DNA of 64,000 bases, taken from Flavobacteriales bacterium. GTDB taxonomy: Bacteria > Bacteroidota > Bacteroidia > Flavobacteriales_E > Vicingaceae. The first letter of the stretch is position 1. Every line of letters begins with the position of its first letter. Positions 35,605-44,295 of the stretch are shown in pieces. The DNA is taken from the NCBI GenBank assembly GCA_015075325.1, contig JABTUP010000012.1, positions 34,308 through 98,307 of the forward strand, read 5' to 3'. The position numbers and the translations under genes are program-made. Below the pieces are notes generated by a model. The model did no database searches and had not been told where the DNA came from. It saw only the letters and a list, made by a program, of their open reading frames with translations.

Positions 35605-35633
35605 TAAGTTTGGTGAGTTTTTGTTAACTCACC
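35605..35633 (+). promoter_or_regulatory. -7 box and leader hairpin of the second hemerythrin gene
   Basis: TAAGTTTG (35605-35612) is a perfect -7 box. GGTGAGTT (35612-35619) pairs with AACTCACC (35626-35633) just before the ATG at 35642. No TTG -33 box is evident; the dispersed element fills the upstream position. Confidence 0.5.
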
Positions 35634-35641
35634 TGTAAATT

Positions 35642-36109
35642 ATGACTAAAAAAGCACCTCAAAAACGAGCTACTGAATTAGTAAGTTTATCCCACGAACA
35701 TCATCATGCCTTAGTGTTTTGCGTTAGGTTAAAAAAAGCAAGCCAAACAACACCAGAAATTACTCAAAACTATGTACGCTATTTTTGGGAAAACCATATT
35801 TCATCGCACTTTGATAACGAAGAAAAATATTTGCTCCATTTAATGCCTACTGCACCTTTAAAAGAACAATTTTTATCCGAGCACAACGAAATTAGAGTGT
35901 TGGTAAATCAACTATTAACATCGGCTGAAGAAGTGATGAACAACGCATTATTACTTTCAGAAAAACTTAACCAACACATTCGGTTTGAAGAACGCATATT
36001 GTTTCCAGAAATTGAAAAATTTGCTTCAAAAAAAGAGCTTCAAGCAGTAGCTTTACAGTTAAATAAATCGGCTGATTGTCCGGTGTTTTTTCCTGAGTTT
36101 TGGAAATAA
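35642..36109 (+). CDS. Hemerythrin HHE-domain protein, short
   Basis: A 155-residue single-domain hemerythrin-like protein. Metal-binding pattern: SLSHEHHHALVF, HISSHFDNEEKYLL, SEHNEIRVL and HIRFEERILFPEI. This is a complete di-iron set of four helices. Likely binds oxygen or NO in the cytosol. Convergent to the MORN-repeat gene. A second hemerythrin lies at 21670-22404. Confidence 0.9.
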   Translation: MTKKAPQKRATELVSLSHEHHHALVFCVRLKKASQTTPEITQNYVRYFWENHISSHFDNEEKYLLHLMPTAPLKEQFLSEHNEIRVLVNQLLTSAEEVMNNALLLSEKLNQHIRFEERILFPEIEKFASKKELQAVALQLNKSADCPVFFPEFWK

Positions 36110-36115
36110 TTGGTA

Positions 36116-36493
36116 CTAATATTTTACATCGTTGATGTAATTCATTTCTTGTACAATGTTGCCATTTTCATCAAAAACAATGTATTTTCCGTTTAATTTA
36201 TCGTTTTTGTAGTTGCTTTCGGTCATTTTATTGCCATTTTCATTAAATGTTCTCCAAACACCTTCTCGCGAACCATTATTAAAACTTCCTTCCATTTTTT
36301 TGCTTCCGTTTGGGTAATACCAAACCCAAAAACCATGATTTTTCCCTTCCTTAAAATTTCCTGTTTGTAAAGGTTTTCCGTTTTCATAAAAAACCTGCTC
36401 TTTACGTTTGCCCGAAAAATGATATGCAGCGTAAGCCATAACAAACACGCCAACAATAATTTTATGTTTACTATTATAGCTAAAAATGCCCAT
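36116..36493 (-). CDS. MORN-repeat (YwqK-like) protein
   Basis: A 125-residue protein with a short hydrophobic N-terminal segment (KIIVGVFVMAYAAYHFSG), then four MORN_2-type repeats (about 30-110: GKPLQTGNFKEGKNHGFWVW, NGSKKMEGSFNNGSREGVW and so on). Such repeats form beta-hairpins in cell-surface proteins or in immunity proteins. The start codon overlaps the moeA stop by one base (TAATG). No link to cofactor synthesis is evident. Confidence 0.8.
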   Translation of the reverse strand: MGIFSYNSKHKIIVGVFVMAYAAYHFSGKRKEQVFYENGKPLQTGNFKEGKNHGFWVWYYPNGSKKMEGSFNNGSREGVWRTFNENGNKMTESNYKNDKLNGKYIVFDENGNIVQEMNYINDVKY

Positions 36494-37680
36494 TAACCAA
36501 CGTATTGAGGAAGTAAATAAAATTCGACCAACTCATTTTGCTCAACAACATCTTTTTCTGATGGAATGTAAGTTAATCCATGAGCAATAGCAAACGATTG
36601 AAGTGCATCAGAATCTTGTCCTTTGAGCAGTTCCACTTTATTATTTTGGATAACCGATTTTAAGAAAACAGCTCTTCCTTCTTTTTTAATAAATTTTTCC
36701 GCCAACGGAAGTTGTAATGATGGTAAAAATGGATTTAAATTTCCGAGCATTAGCTGAAGTGCTGGAAAAACATACATATAAAAGCAACTCAATGCTGCCG
36801 CCGGATTACCAGGAAGTGCAAACACCAGTTTGTTTCCTTTTTTTCCGAAAAAAAGAGGTTTACCAGGTTTTTGTTTTATTTTATGAAACACCTCTTTTAC
36901 TTCGTTTTCAAGCAAACATTCTTTAACAAAATCATAATCGCCAACCGAAATACCGCCCGAAAGAATTACTATATCAAACTTGTCTAATGCCGATTTAATT
37001 GCAATTTTGGTAGTGTTTAAATCGTCTTTTATTACGTTAATTTCGAGCTTTACATCAAAAGGATTTATTGCTGCATTTAGCATGTGGGTATTTGATTCAA
37101 AAATTTGCCCTTCTTTTAAACTACTTCCTAAAGGCATTAACTCGCTTCCGGTTGCCAAAATTGCAACTGATGGTTTTTCGTAAACGCTAACCTTTTCAAT
37201 ACCTAAAGTTGCTAAAAACCCTATAGCTGCTGGGGTTAGTTTGGTTCCTTTTTTTAGTGCAACTGCTCCTTTTTTTAGCTGATTTCCTTTTAACCTTACG
37301 TTGCCCTGAAATTTTAATCCTTCATCTTTTACGATCAGTTCGTTTCCATTTCGTTCGGTTAATTCTTGCATTACAACGGTATCGCAACTTTCTGGCAATT
37401 TCGACCCCGTAAAAATTCTAATCGCTTCTCCGTTTTTTACATCAACCCTTTTAGTATCGCCTGCAGCAATTTCGTCAATCACTTTAAGGGTTAACTGCTT
37501 ATCCGAAAATTTAAATGCATATCCATCCATTGCCGATTGATTAAACAAAGGAATATCCACATCACTTATTACATCGCTAGCCAGGTAATGATTTAAACTA
37601 AAGTTTAGAGATTTAATACTTGTTGAGTTGGGTTGAATATTTTTAACAATTAACTCTTTTGCAGTCTCTATACTAATCAT
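36493..37680 (-). CDS. moeA: Molybdopterin molybdenumtransferase
   Basis: A 395-residue MoeA that inserts molybdate into adenylylated molybdopterin. Motifs are SAMDGYAF, the loop RIFTGSKLPESCDTVV, TGSELMPLG, the core SGGISVGDYDFV and LPGNPAAALSCFYMYV. It completes the cofactor set (moaA, moaC-mogA, moaE, moaD, mobA, moeA all present here). It shares an Fnr-type site with the divergent Crp/Fnr gene. Confidence 0.95.
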   Translation of the reverse strand: MISIETAKELIVKNIQPNSTSIKSLNFSLNHYLASDVISDVDIPLFNQSAMDGYAFKFSDKQLTLKVIDEIAAGDTKRVDVKNGEAIRIFTGSKLPESCDTVVMQELTERNGNELIVKDEGLKFQGNVRLKGNQLKKGAVALKKGTKLTPAAIGFLATLGIEKVSVYEKPSVAILATGSELMPLGSSLKEGQIFESNTHMLNAAINPFDVKLEINVIKDDLNTTKIAIKSALDKFDIVILSGGISVGDYDFVKECLLENEVKEVFHKIKQKPGKPLFFGKKGNKLVFALPGNPAAALSCFYMYVFPALQLMLGNLNPFLPSLQLPLAEKFIKKEGRAVFLKSVIQNNKVELLKGQDSDALQSFAIAHGLTYIPSEKDVVEQNELVEFYLLPQYVG

Positions 37681-37695
37681 GTTGTATTTTTTTAG

Positions 37696-37770
37696 TAAAG
37701 TTATTTATTTTATCTTTTTTAAAAACGTGATTTAAATCAGGTTTTTTTTACTTTCTTTATTGGAAATTTG
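37696..37770. promoter_or_regulatory. Divergent Fnr-type promoter pair for moeA (-) and the third Crp/Fnr gene (+)
   Basis: One site TGATttaaATCA (37728-37739) serves both directions. The minus-strand -7 box is TAACTTTA (37696-37703), centre 34 bp away; the plus-strand -7 box is GAAATTTG (37763-37770), centre 33 bp away. Confidence 0.7.
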
Positions 37771-37796
37771 AGGAAAGCGATATGTAAACGTATTTT

Positions 37797-38516
37797 ATGG
37801 CGAACAATAAACCTCAAATACCAAAATGTGAAGAGTGCCATCATAAACATGAAGGCGAATCAATTTTTTGTTGTCTTAATAAAGACGAAACAGAAGTTGT
37901 ATCTCAAGGAAAAAGAAACATGCTTTTTAAACGTGGTCAGGTAATTTTTAGTGAAGGTAACCAACCGCACGGAATTTATTGCGTTCATTCGGGTAAAGTT
38001 AAAATTCATAAAATGGGCGATGAAGGAAAAGAGCAAATTGTTCGACTTGCCAAAGCCTCTAATATTATTGGTTATCGCTCTATTTTAAATAACGATTGCT
38101 ATTTTGCATCGGCAACAGCTTTAGAAGATACCGAAGTTTGTTTTATTTCAAAATCAACCATAGTTGACTTAATTAAAAACAACAGCAATTTTACTTTTTC
38201 GCTCATCAATTTATTATCCGACGACCTAAAAAGAGCCGAAGAAAAAATTACACACATGGCTCAAAAGCACGTTAGAGAACGAATTGCAGGAGCTATTGTT
38301 TTGCTGATTGAAGCATACGGTTATAAAGAAGACAAACAAACCATTGATTCTAACCTTACGCGAAGAGAAATTGCCAATATTGCTGGAACTACTACCGAAA
38401 CATCGATTCGAATACTTTCTGAACTTTCAAAAGATAATATTATTGAACTACCCGGAAAGGATATTAAAATATTAGATTACAACGAACTGATTAAAACGGC
38501 TAATATTTACGATTAA
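37797..38516 (+). CDS. Crp/Fnr-family regulator with N-terminal cysteines
   Basis: A 239-residue regulator. Cysteines at 11, 14, 25 and 26 sit in the N-terminal segment (PKCEECHHKH and FCCLN), followed by the sensor barrel (about 45-140), the dimer helix (MAQKHVRERIAGAIVLLIEAY) and the HTH_Crp domain (about 180-230; NLTRREIANIAGTTTETSIRILSELSKDN). An iron-sulfur or zinc site is possible. It is the third Crp/Fnr protein in the window and the only one on the + strand. It faces moeA across a shared Fnr-type site, so it may be autoregulated. Confidence 0.9.
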   Translation: MANNKPQIPKCEECHHKHEGESIFCCLNKDETEVVSQGKRNMLFKRGQVIFSEGNQPHGIYCVHSGKVKIHKMGDEGKEQIVRLAKASNIIGYRSILNNDCYFASATALEDTEVCFISKSTIVDLIKNNSNFTFSLINLLSDDLKRAEEKITHMAQKHVRERIAGAIVLLIEAYGYKEDKQTIDSNLTRREIANIAGTTTETSIRILSELSKDNIIELPGKDIKILDYNELIKTANIYD

Positions 38517-38517
38517 T

Positions 38518-38898
38518 TTAACTTGCTTCGGCAAAAGCCAGAACGTGTCCATCAACATCAATAATGTAACCAGCTTTGTCGCCCCAATCTCTGTTTTGTA
38601 GCGGACTAATTAATACCGCACCAGTTTCCAATCCTCTGTTGATGTATTGTTGAGCTTCTTTTACTTTTAAATACAGTTCGCATCGTGGAATTCCATTTCC
38701 TGAATTTGGATGTGGAGTGGCTGCTCCTAATATTTTAGCAATCCCATTTTCGGGCATCAACCCAAGTTTGGTATGTTCAGCTAACAAAAACTCTGTCATA
38801 CCCGGAACATGAAGCACAGGTTGAAGATTTAATAAATTAGCATAAAAAAGGGTGCTTTTTTCCTGATTGGCAACGTAAAGAATAAATTGTGTTTGCAT
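38518..38898 (-). CDS. VOC (glyoxalase-like) family protein
   Basis: A 126-residue protein of the vicinal-oxygen-chelate fold (TQFILYVANQEKSTLFYANLL, CELYLKVKEAQQYINRGLETGA, GYIIDVDGHVLAFAEAS). This is the bleomycin-resistance/glyoxalase type with two beta-alpha-beta-beta-beta units. The catalytic residues vary, so the activity is open. The stop lies one base after the convergent Crp/Fnr gene. Confidence 0.82.
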   Translation of the reverse strand: MQTQFILYVANQEKSTLFYANLLNLQPVLHVPGMTEFLLAEHTKLGLMPENGIAKILGAATPHPNSGNGIPRCELYLKVKEAQQYINRGLETGAVLISPLQNRDWGDKAGYIIDVDGHVLAFAEAS

Positions 38899-38901
38899 TT
38901 T

Positions 38902-40053
38902 TTATGAAATTTTAAAAAACAAACGATACGAAGTTCCTTGTGGCACAAACTCACGTTGAATAGTACCGTTTAATTGCTCGGTTAAACTGGTTATTAGCTG
39001 AAACCCAAGTGTAGAGGTGTTTTCAAAATTAATATCAGCAGAATAACCCGAACCGTTGTCGTTATAAACTAATTCGTAATGATGATTTTTTGGCGTTATT
39101 TCTATTGAAATTTCGCCACTATCGGCATTCAAAAAAGCGTATTTTAACGAATTGGTAACCAGTTCATTAATTAATAAACCTAGCGGAATAGAAGTATTGA
39201 TATTAAGAGCAATTCGATTTACATTAATTTTTAAATCAATTTTTTTGCTGCCCGAAAATGTATTGTGAATCAAGGTTTCAATCAAACTTTTTAGGTAATC
39301 ATGATAATCAATTCTCGAATAATTTTTAGAACTGTATAACATTTCATGCACCTTACACATTGATTCAACCCTGCTTTTGCTTTGTAACAATATGGATTTA
39401 ACACCATTATTTTCAACGGTGTTTGCCTGAAGGTTTAATAAACTCATAATAATTTGCAAATTGTTTTTTACCCGATGGTGAATTTCCTTTAACAGGATTT
39501 CTTTTTCTTCGATGTTTTTAAGAATAAGCTGTTCGGCTTTTTTCTTTTCGGTTAAATCTCTCCAAATGGTATTAATGAGCGTTCTTCCTTCAAATTCTAC
39601 TTTAGAAAGCCAAACTTCGACTGGAAAATTTTCGCCATTTGCTCTAGTGTGTATCCACTCAAAATGATTGCTACCATTTTTTAAAGCCAAGTTCATCATG
39701 TCTTGTGCTTTTAAAAACGACGATTTGCCATCGGGTTGTTTTTCGGGAGAAAGTGCTGAAGGGTGCGTATTTAAAAATTCTTCTTTTGTTTTGTAGCCCA
39801 ACATTTTTACTACAGCATTGTTGCAATCAATAAAGTTGTAGTGTTCGATTACCAACAGAGCGTCGTCAGACATTTCGAACAACGATTTGTATTTTGAATG
39901 ACTTTCTAATGAAGCTTTATTGATTTGCTCCAACTCTTCATTTTTCTCTAGTAATAACCGAATAATTTCGTTTTTCTCGAAATCGGAGAGTAACTCAGGA
40001 TTTCGGTTTTGTATTAATTTTTGATATGTGGTATTGTTCTTAAACACAACCAA
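38902..40053 (-). CDS. PAS-domain sensor histidine kinase (HisKA_2 type)
   Basis: A 383-residue cytosolic kinase. A coiled N-terminal segment (about 25-55), a PAS domain (about 55-170, ending IWRDLTEKKKAEQLI), a HisKA_2 phosphoacceptor (EIHHRVKNNLQIIMSLLNLQ) and an HATPase_c domain (LINELVTNSLKYAF, NDNGSGY) follow in order. No response regulator lies adjacent, so its partner is elsewhere. The signal is unknown. Confidence 0.88.
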   Translation of the reverse strand: MVVFKNNTTYQKLIQNRNPELLSDFEKNEIIRLLLEKNEELEQINKASLESHSKYKSLFEMSDDALLVIEHYNFIDCNNAVVKMLGYKTKEEFLNTHPSALSPEKQPDGKSSFLKAQDMMNLALKNGSNHFEWIHTRANGENFPVEVWLSKVEFEGRTLINTIWRDLTEKKKAEQLILKNIEEKEILLKEIHHRVKNNLQIIMSLLNLQANTVENNGVKSILLQSKSRVESMCKVHEMLYSSKNYSRIDYHDYLKSLIETLIHNTFSGSKKIDLKINVNRIALNINTSIPLGLLINELVTNSLKYAFLNADSGEISIEITPKNHHYELVYNDNGSGYSADINFENTSTLGFQLITSLTEQLNGTIQREFVPQGTSYRLFFKIS

Positions 40054-40304
40054 ATATAAAGAAAAATTATAACTCTCTTGTTTTAAGTAAATTAAAAAAA
40101 ATTTAATTGATAGTAAATATTTTCTTCCATTTTGCTAATACGATTTTTGGAGTAATTCTTACTTTCTGTTTTATTATGTCTCTGGTTGATTTAGTTGTTC
40201 TTTAGTAATGCTTAGTTTGTAAGACTTTATGTTTATTTATTTTCAAAATGAGACGCATTGTCCGTTGTTATATTGTCTACATGAAAATATATTTATAACT
40301 TAAT

Positions 40305-40523
40305 ATGGATAAGGAAAAATTGCTTAAAAAATTCGGCGAAAAAGTTAAACTCAAAAGAGCAGAACTTAAACTATCTCAGGAAGAACTGGCTTTTAAATGT
40401 GGATTTGATAGAACATATATAAGTCTTGTTGAAAGAGGCTTAAGAAATACTTCATTATCAAACCTTTCAATTCTTGCCGAAGGATTAAATACAACTATTA
40501 GCTCATTAACAGAAGATTTATAA
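40305..40523 (+). CDS. Small XRE-family HTH controller protein of the restriction system
   Basis: A 72-residue helix-turn-helix protein (KLSQEELAFKCGFDRTYISLVERG), typical of C proteins that time restriction genes. Its stop codon overlaps the start of the endonuclease gene by one base (TAATG), so they are translationally coupled. Confidence 0.88.
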   Translation: MDKEKLLKKFGEKVKLKRAELKLSQEELAFKCGFDRTYISLVERGLRNTSLSNLSILAEGLNTTISSLTEDL

Positions 40524-41500
40524 TGGCATTAATACCAAATGACTTAAGACATGCACTTCAAATTCAAGCAGGAATTATAGGGAGATTAGCAGGTCATAAA
40601 TTTGAATCTAATCTTGCACAAACAATTAATAATTTACCATGTCCTATTTTACAAAATCCTTTACCTGAACATTTGGTAGTTGGAAATCCAGAAATTCAAA
40701 TAGTTAAGAAGGCTTTACAAGTTCTAGACTGGGATAATTGTCATATTGTAGAAGCTATCGCTTTAGGTTCGTTAGCAACTGCTGAAGAAGGAAAAAGGTG
40801 GCTTGAAGTGCATGGAATGAGAGTTAAGGCTTGTAAAAGTGATATTCTTTTAACCTTATATAATAATGATTTGAAGTTAATCGAAACTGTTGGTGTTTCA
40901 GTTAAACAATGTAGTAAAACATCTCCAACCAATGCTCAATTGTATTTCACTACAGCCAAAGCATTTTGTGAATTATTACGTAATAATGGCATACCTGTCT
41001 CTGATGATGCGGTAAATGCTTTACGTCAATTTTGTGGTGAAAAAGGCTTTGCTCCTCGAGATAATCCTGCAGATTTAGTTGGTCGGTTAACTGACCCTCG
41101 CAGGTATTTTTGGGAAGAAATCAATGAAAATGGTAGAATTGAGCTCGAAAATATTTTTGTGGAAAGACAAGCTGAAATAACGAGGCTGCTATTACAAAAA
41201 GCGTACATTAATGATCCTTTTGCACCTGATTTAATTTTACACTTAACTAGGAAAATGCCGTTAGGTCAACCACAAGAATTTGCTTTATATTCGATAGATG
41301 AATTAATTCAGCTTTCTTGCAAATACGCTGGATTTGAAAAGCGAAAATATAGTGTTAGAAAAGGATCTCATAAAGATCCAGTTGGCGTTCAACATGATGC
41401 ACCAAGGTTTGGAATTGTGCAAATGCAAAGAGGCGGTCAAGCTCAACATCCTGAGCAACTTCAATTCAATTTACAAGCGGGATATTTCTATAACATATAA
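40523..41500 (+). CDS. Type II restriction endonuclease, putative
   Basis: A 325-residue protein. The segment KSDILLTLY (D107) and SVKQ (127-129) fit a PD-(D/E)xK-type core, D-x19-(S/E)xK. It is coupled to a C protein upstream and convergent, with a 13-base overlap, to a cytosine methyltransferase. That arrangement is the main evidence for the call. The specificity is not recognised; it must match the methyltransferase. Confidence 0.7.
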   Translation: MALIPNDLRHALQIQAGIIGRLAGHKFESNLAQTINNLPCPILQNPLPEHLVVGNPEIQIVKKALQVLDWDNCHIVEAIALGSLATAEEGKRWLEVHGMRVKACKSDILLTLYNNDLKLIETVGVSVKQCSKTSPTNAQLYFTTAKAFCELLRNNGIPVSDDAVNALRQFCGEKGFAPRDNPADLVGRLTDPRRYFWEEINENGRIELENIFVERQAEITRLLLQKAYINDPFAPDLILHLTRKMPLGQPQEFALYSIDELIQLSCKYAGFEKRKYSVRKGSHKDPVGVQHDAPRFGIVQMQRGGQAQHPEQLQFNLQAGYFYNI

Positions 41501-42873
41501 CACTCTTTTATAAACTTCGCCAACTCAAAACCCAATAATGGCGGTACAGCATTTCCAATAACCGTTCTAATTGTTCCTTCATTACCAGTAAGTTTAAATG
41601 AATCTGGAAAGCTTTGTAAACGAAGTGCTTCTCTTGTTGTTAATGCCCTTGTTGCTATTGGATGAACATTTCTACATCCTGAAATCATTCCGTATGTTGT
41701 CGCAACAGTTCCAGCTGGTTCCGTCCAAATTTGTCTTTTATATGTTGTATTATAACCTGATGGTGGACGTAAATTAGGGTCGATATTGTCGTGTGCACTT
41801 TTCCCTTCAGGTACATCAACCAGCCATCGGATTACATGCTCTGGATGATTAACAGCTTTATGATATTTGTCTACTGAACTTGATTCACCTGATTCTAAAA
41901 ATTCTAAATCTGATACTGCATCACCGAATGTAAAATATAGTGAATTAGAATTAAATAGATTTGCTGTGCTCCCATATTTAGATTCTACTATAGAGGGTGA
42001 TTTTTTTAAATCTTTTCTAACAGCAATAAATATTACCCTTTCTCTATGTTGCGGAACACCATAATCCTTTGCATTCACATTAAAAAATGTGCTTTTATAT
42101 CCTATTTTTTCGAAAGTATCAAGTATACGTTTACTAACGTAACTTCCATTTGGATCTTTCATGGACGTAAGTAATCGTACATTTTCAATTAAAATCACTT
42201 TTGGCTGAATTTGTTCTGCAATTTTTAAGTAATATTCAAAAAGTGTATTTCTTTTATCATTTACATTTCTTTTACCTGCTAAGCTAAACCCTTGGCAAGG
42301 AGGTCCACCAACCATTAAGTCAATTTTTTTATGTTCATTAAGTATCTTATCAATATCTCCTTTTGTTATCTCTTGCACATCATTTGGGAGGAAGTTTGCA
42401 TTTGGAAAATTTAATTTGTAAATAGCCTTATAATCTTCAATTAACTCGTTTGTTGCAACTATTTCAAAACCTGCGGCTTTAACACCATAACATAAACCAC
42501 CACAACCTGCAAAAAATGAAACTGCTTTTAAGTCAGTCTTTTTAGGATTAATAAAATGCGACTCCAAGTTCTTTAGTACTTCCAAATACTCTTTATTTCT
42601 TTTTGTTTTTGAGAAATATCTTCTAGGTCTTTTTGAAATTATTGAATCTAAATGTTTACTATTTTGAAATCGTTTCTTTTTTAATTTTATGACAGTATTT
42701 TCATCAATTTTTTGTAGGTGATTGGCAATTTTTTTCACCTCATTTTCTGATAAGTCAAATTTACCAAGTTCATAAGCAGAGATACGTGCCTGTTCTATTC
42801 CAGTGATATTAGCCAGTTTTGATTGGCTTAACCCAATATCATTTCGTCTTTCTCTTATATCAAAACCTGTCAT
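41488..42873 (-). CDS. DNA cytosine-5 methyltransferase with N-terminal HTH
   Basis: A 461-residue m5C methyltransferase. An XRE-type HTH (about 1-60, RRNDIGLSQSKLANITGIEQARISAYELG) is fused to the methylase: motif I FFAGCGGLCYG, motif IV GGPPCQGFS with the catalytic cysteine, motif VI ENVR, motif VIII QHRERVIF and motif X GNAVPPLL. It protects host DNA from the partner endonuclease. The HTH probably lets it regulate its own operon, as for other HTH-methylase fusions. Confidence 0.93.
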   Translation of the reverse strand: MTGFDIRERRNDIGLSQSKLANITGIEQARISAYELGKFDLSENEVKKIANHLQKIDENTVIKLKKKRFQNSKHLDSIISKRPRRYFSKTKRNKEYLEVLKNLESHFINPKKTDLKAVSFFAGCGGLCYGVKAAGFEIVATNELIEDYKAIYKLNFPNANFLPNDVQEITKGDIDKILNEHKKIDLMVGGPPCQGFSLAGKRNVNDKRNTLFEYYLKIAEQIQPKVILIENVRLLTSMKDPNGSYVSKRILDTFEKIGYKSTFFNVNAKDYGVPQHRERVIFIAVRKDLKKSPSIVESKYGSTANLFNSNSLYFTFGDAVSDLEFLESGESSSVDKYHKAVNHPEHVIRWLVDVPEGKSAHDNIDPNLRPPSGYNTTYKRQIWTEPAGTVATTYGMISGCRNVHPIATRALTTREALRLQSFPDSFKLTGNEGTIRTVIGNAVPPLLGFELAKFIKECYML

Positions 42874-42878
42874 AGAAA

Positions 42879-43181
42879 TTATTTTTTATTTTTACTGTTG
42901 TATTTGATTTTTTCTTCCGCAACCTTCATGGCTTGTATTGCAAGCTCTTCGTCTTGTACTTCATAAAACAACTTGTCGGAGAGATATGCAATAATAACAT
43001 CTTTACGTTGATGTTTGTAAAAATCTCCAAGAGCTGTTACTTGTTCTTTCGTTGGAAGTCTTTTATCTTGCTCAATTTTACTTAGAATAGATGGGTCAAG
43101 TGAAAGTTGAGCTCCAACTTCTCTTAGAAGAAGACCTTTTTCTTCTCTTAATTCTCTCAATGTTGCTCCAATTGTTTTCAA
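42879..43181 (-). CDS. XRE-family HTH protein upstream of the methyltransferase
   Basis: A 100-residue protein with an HTH_3 domain (about 7-60; LRELREEKGLLLREVGAQLSLDPSILSKIEQ) and a charged tail. It lies six bases before the methyltransferase gene in the same direction. Probably a repressor or timing protein of the restriction-modification cassette. Confidence 0.8.
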   Translation of the reverse strand: MKTIGATLRELREEKGLLLREVGAQLSLDPSILSKIEQDKRLPTKEQVTALGDFYKHQRKDVIIAYLSDKLFYEVQDEELAIQAMKVAEEKIKYNSKNKK

Positions 43182-43268
43182 AATGCTTTATTTTGACTTG
43201 ACAAATAATGGCAAATATAAAAAAGAAAATTAAGTGTCACAATAGTATGTTGATAAAATTTAACAACC

Positions 43269-44294
43269 TTAATTGATGGTAAACGTGTTGCCGCTTACAA
43301 ATAAATCGTCAATGGTTTCATATTTTGATGATGCTTTTTGTTGTTCAATTTGAGCTGTAAATCCATGATCGAAAACAGGAGCATCGGCATTTCTAATTAC
43401 TCCCATTGCAATTGGAAATTCGGGCAACTTCATTTGAATTAACATGTTGTGCAATATAGTTGATTTAGCGTGTGCATCATGAACCAAAATATCTTTTTCA
43501 GTAATGCCATTTTCGCCAATGGTAACTACTTCTAAAGCTAAACCATTTAAACGAAGTCCTTTGCTATTGTTTTCACCAAAAAGCATTGGTTTTCCGTGTT
43601 CCAATATTAATTGATTGTTGGCTTTGTTTTCTTTAGCAGTAATTGCCGCGTGGGTTTTATCGTTAAAAATAACACAGTTTTGCAATACTTCTACCATCGA
43701 TAAACCTTGATGTTTTTCGGCTTCAATCATTACTTGAGCCATTAATTTAACATCGGTATCGGGTACACGAGCATAAAACTGACCTTGAGCTCCCAACACC
43801 AATTCGCCAACACTAAACGGGCTTTCTACTGTACCGAATGGCGATGATTTGGTTATTTTTCCTCGTTCGGAAGTTGGAGAATACTGCCCTTTGGTTAAGC
43901 CATAAATTTCGTTGTTAAACAAAATTAAGTTGAAATTGATGTTTCTTCTAACAGCATGAATAAAGTGATTTCCTCCAATAGCTAACGAATCGCCATCGCC
44001 AGAAATCATCCAAACACTTAAAGATGGATTGGCTAATTTAACACCAGTTGCAACAGCTGCTGGTCGGCCATGAATGGTGTGAAATCCGTAAGTATCCATG
44101 TAATAAGGAAAACGCGAGGAGCAGCCAATACCTGAAATAATAGCAACATCTTCTTTTTTTAAATTTAGTTCAGAAAAAGCTTTTTGAACAGCACTAATAA
44201 TGGCATAATCGCCACAACCCGGACACCATTTTACTTCTTGGTCGCTGGCGTAATCTTTTGGTTTAAATAAACATTGTAATGTAGTTGCTTCCAT
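43269..44294 (-). CDS. korB: 2-oxoacid:ferredoxin oxidoreductase beta subunit (KorB-like)
   Basis: A 341-residue TPP-binding beta subunit of a 2-oxoacid:ferredoxin oxidoreductase: KWCPGCGDYAI (cluster/TPP cysteines), GIGCSSRFPYYMDTYGF, and the TPP motif ISGDGDSLAIGGNHFIH with NNEIYG. It lies one base after the alpha subunit gene. In Thauera the 2-oxoglutarate enzyme KorAB supplies reduced ferredoxin to class I benzoyl-CoA reductase. The same role is inferred here. Confidence 0.9.
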   Translation of the reverse strand: MEATTLQCLFKPKDYASDQEVKWCPGCGDYAIISAVQKAFSELNLKKEDVAIISGIGCSSRFPYYMDTYGFHTIHGRPAAVATGVKLANPSLSVWMISGDGDSLAIGGNHFIHAVRRNINFNLILFNNEIYGLTKGQYSPTSERGKITKSSPFGTVESPFSVGELVLGAQGQFYARVPDTDVKLMAQVMIEAEKHQGLSMVEVLQNCVIFNDKTHAAITAKENKANNQLILEHGKPMLFGENNSKGLRLNGLALEVVTIGENGITEKDILVHDAHAKSTILHNMLIQMKLPEFPIAMGVIRNADAPVFDHGFTAQIEQQKASSKYETIDDLFVSGNTFTIN

Positions 44295-44295
44295 T

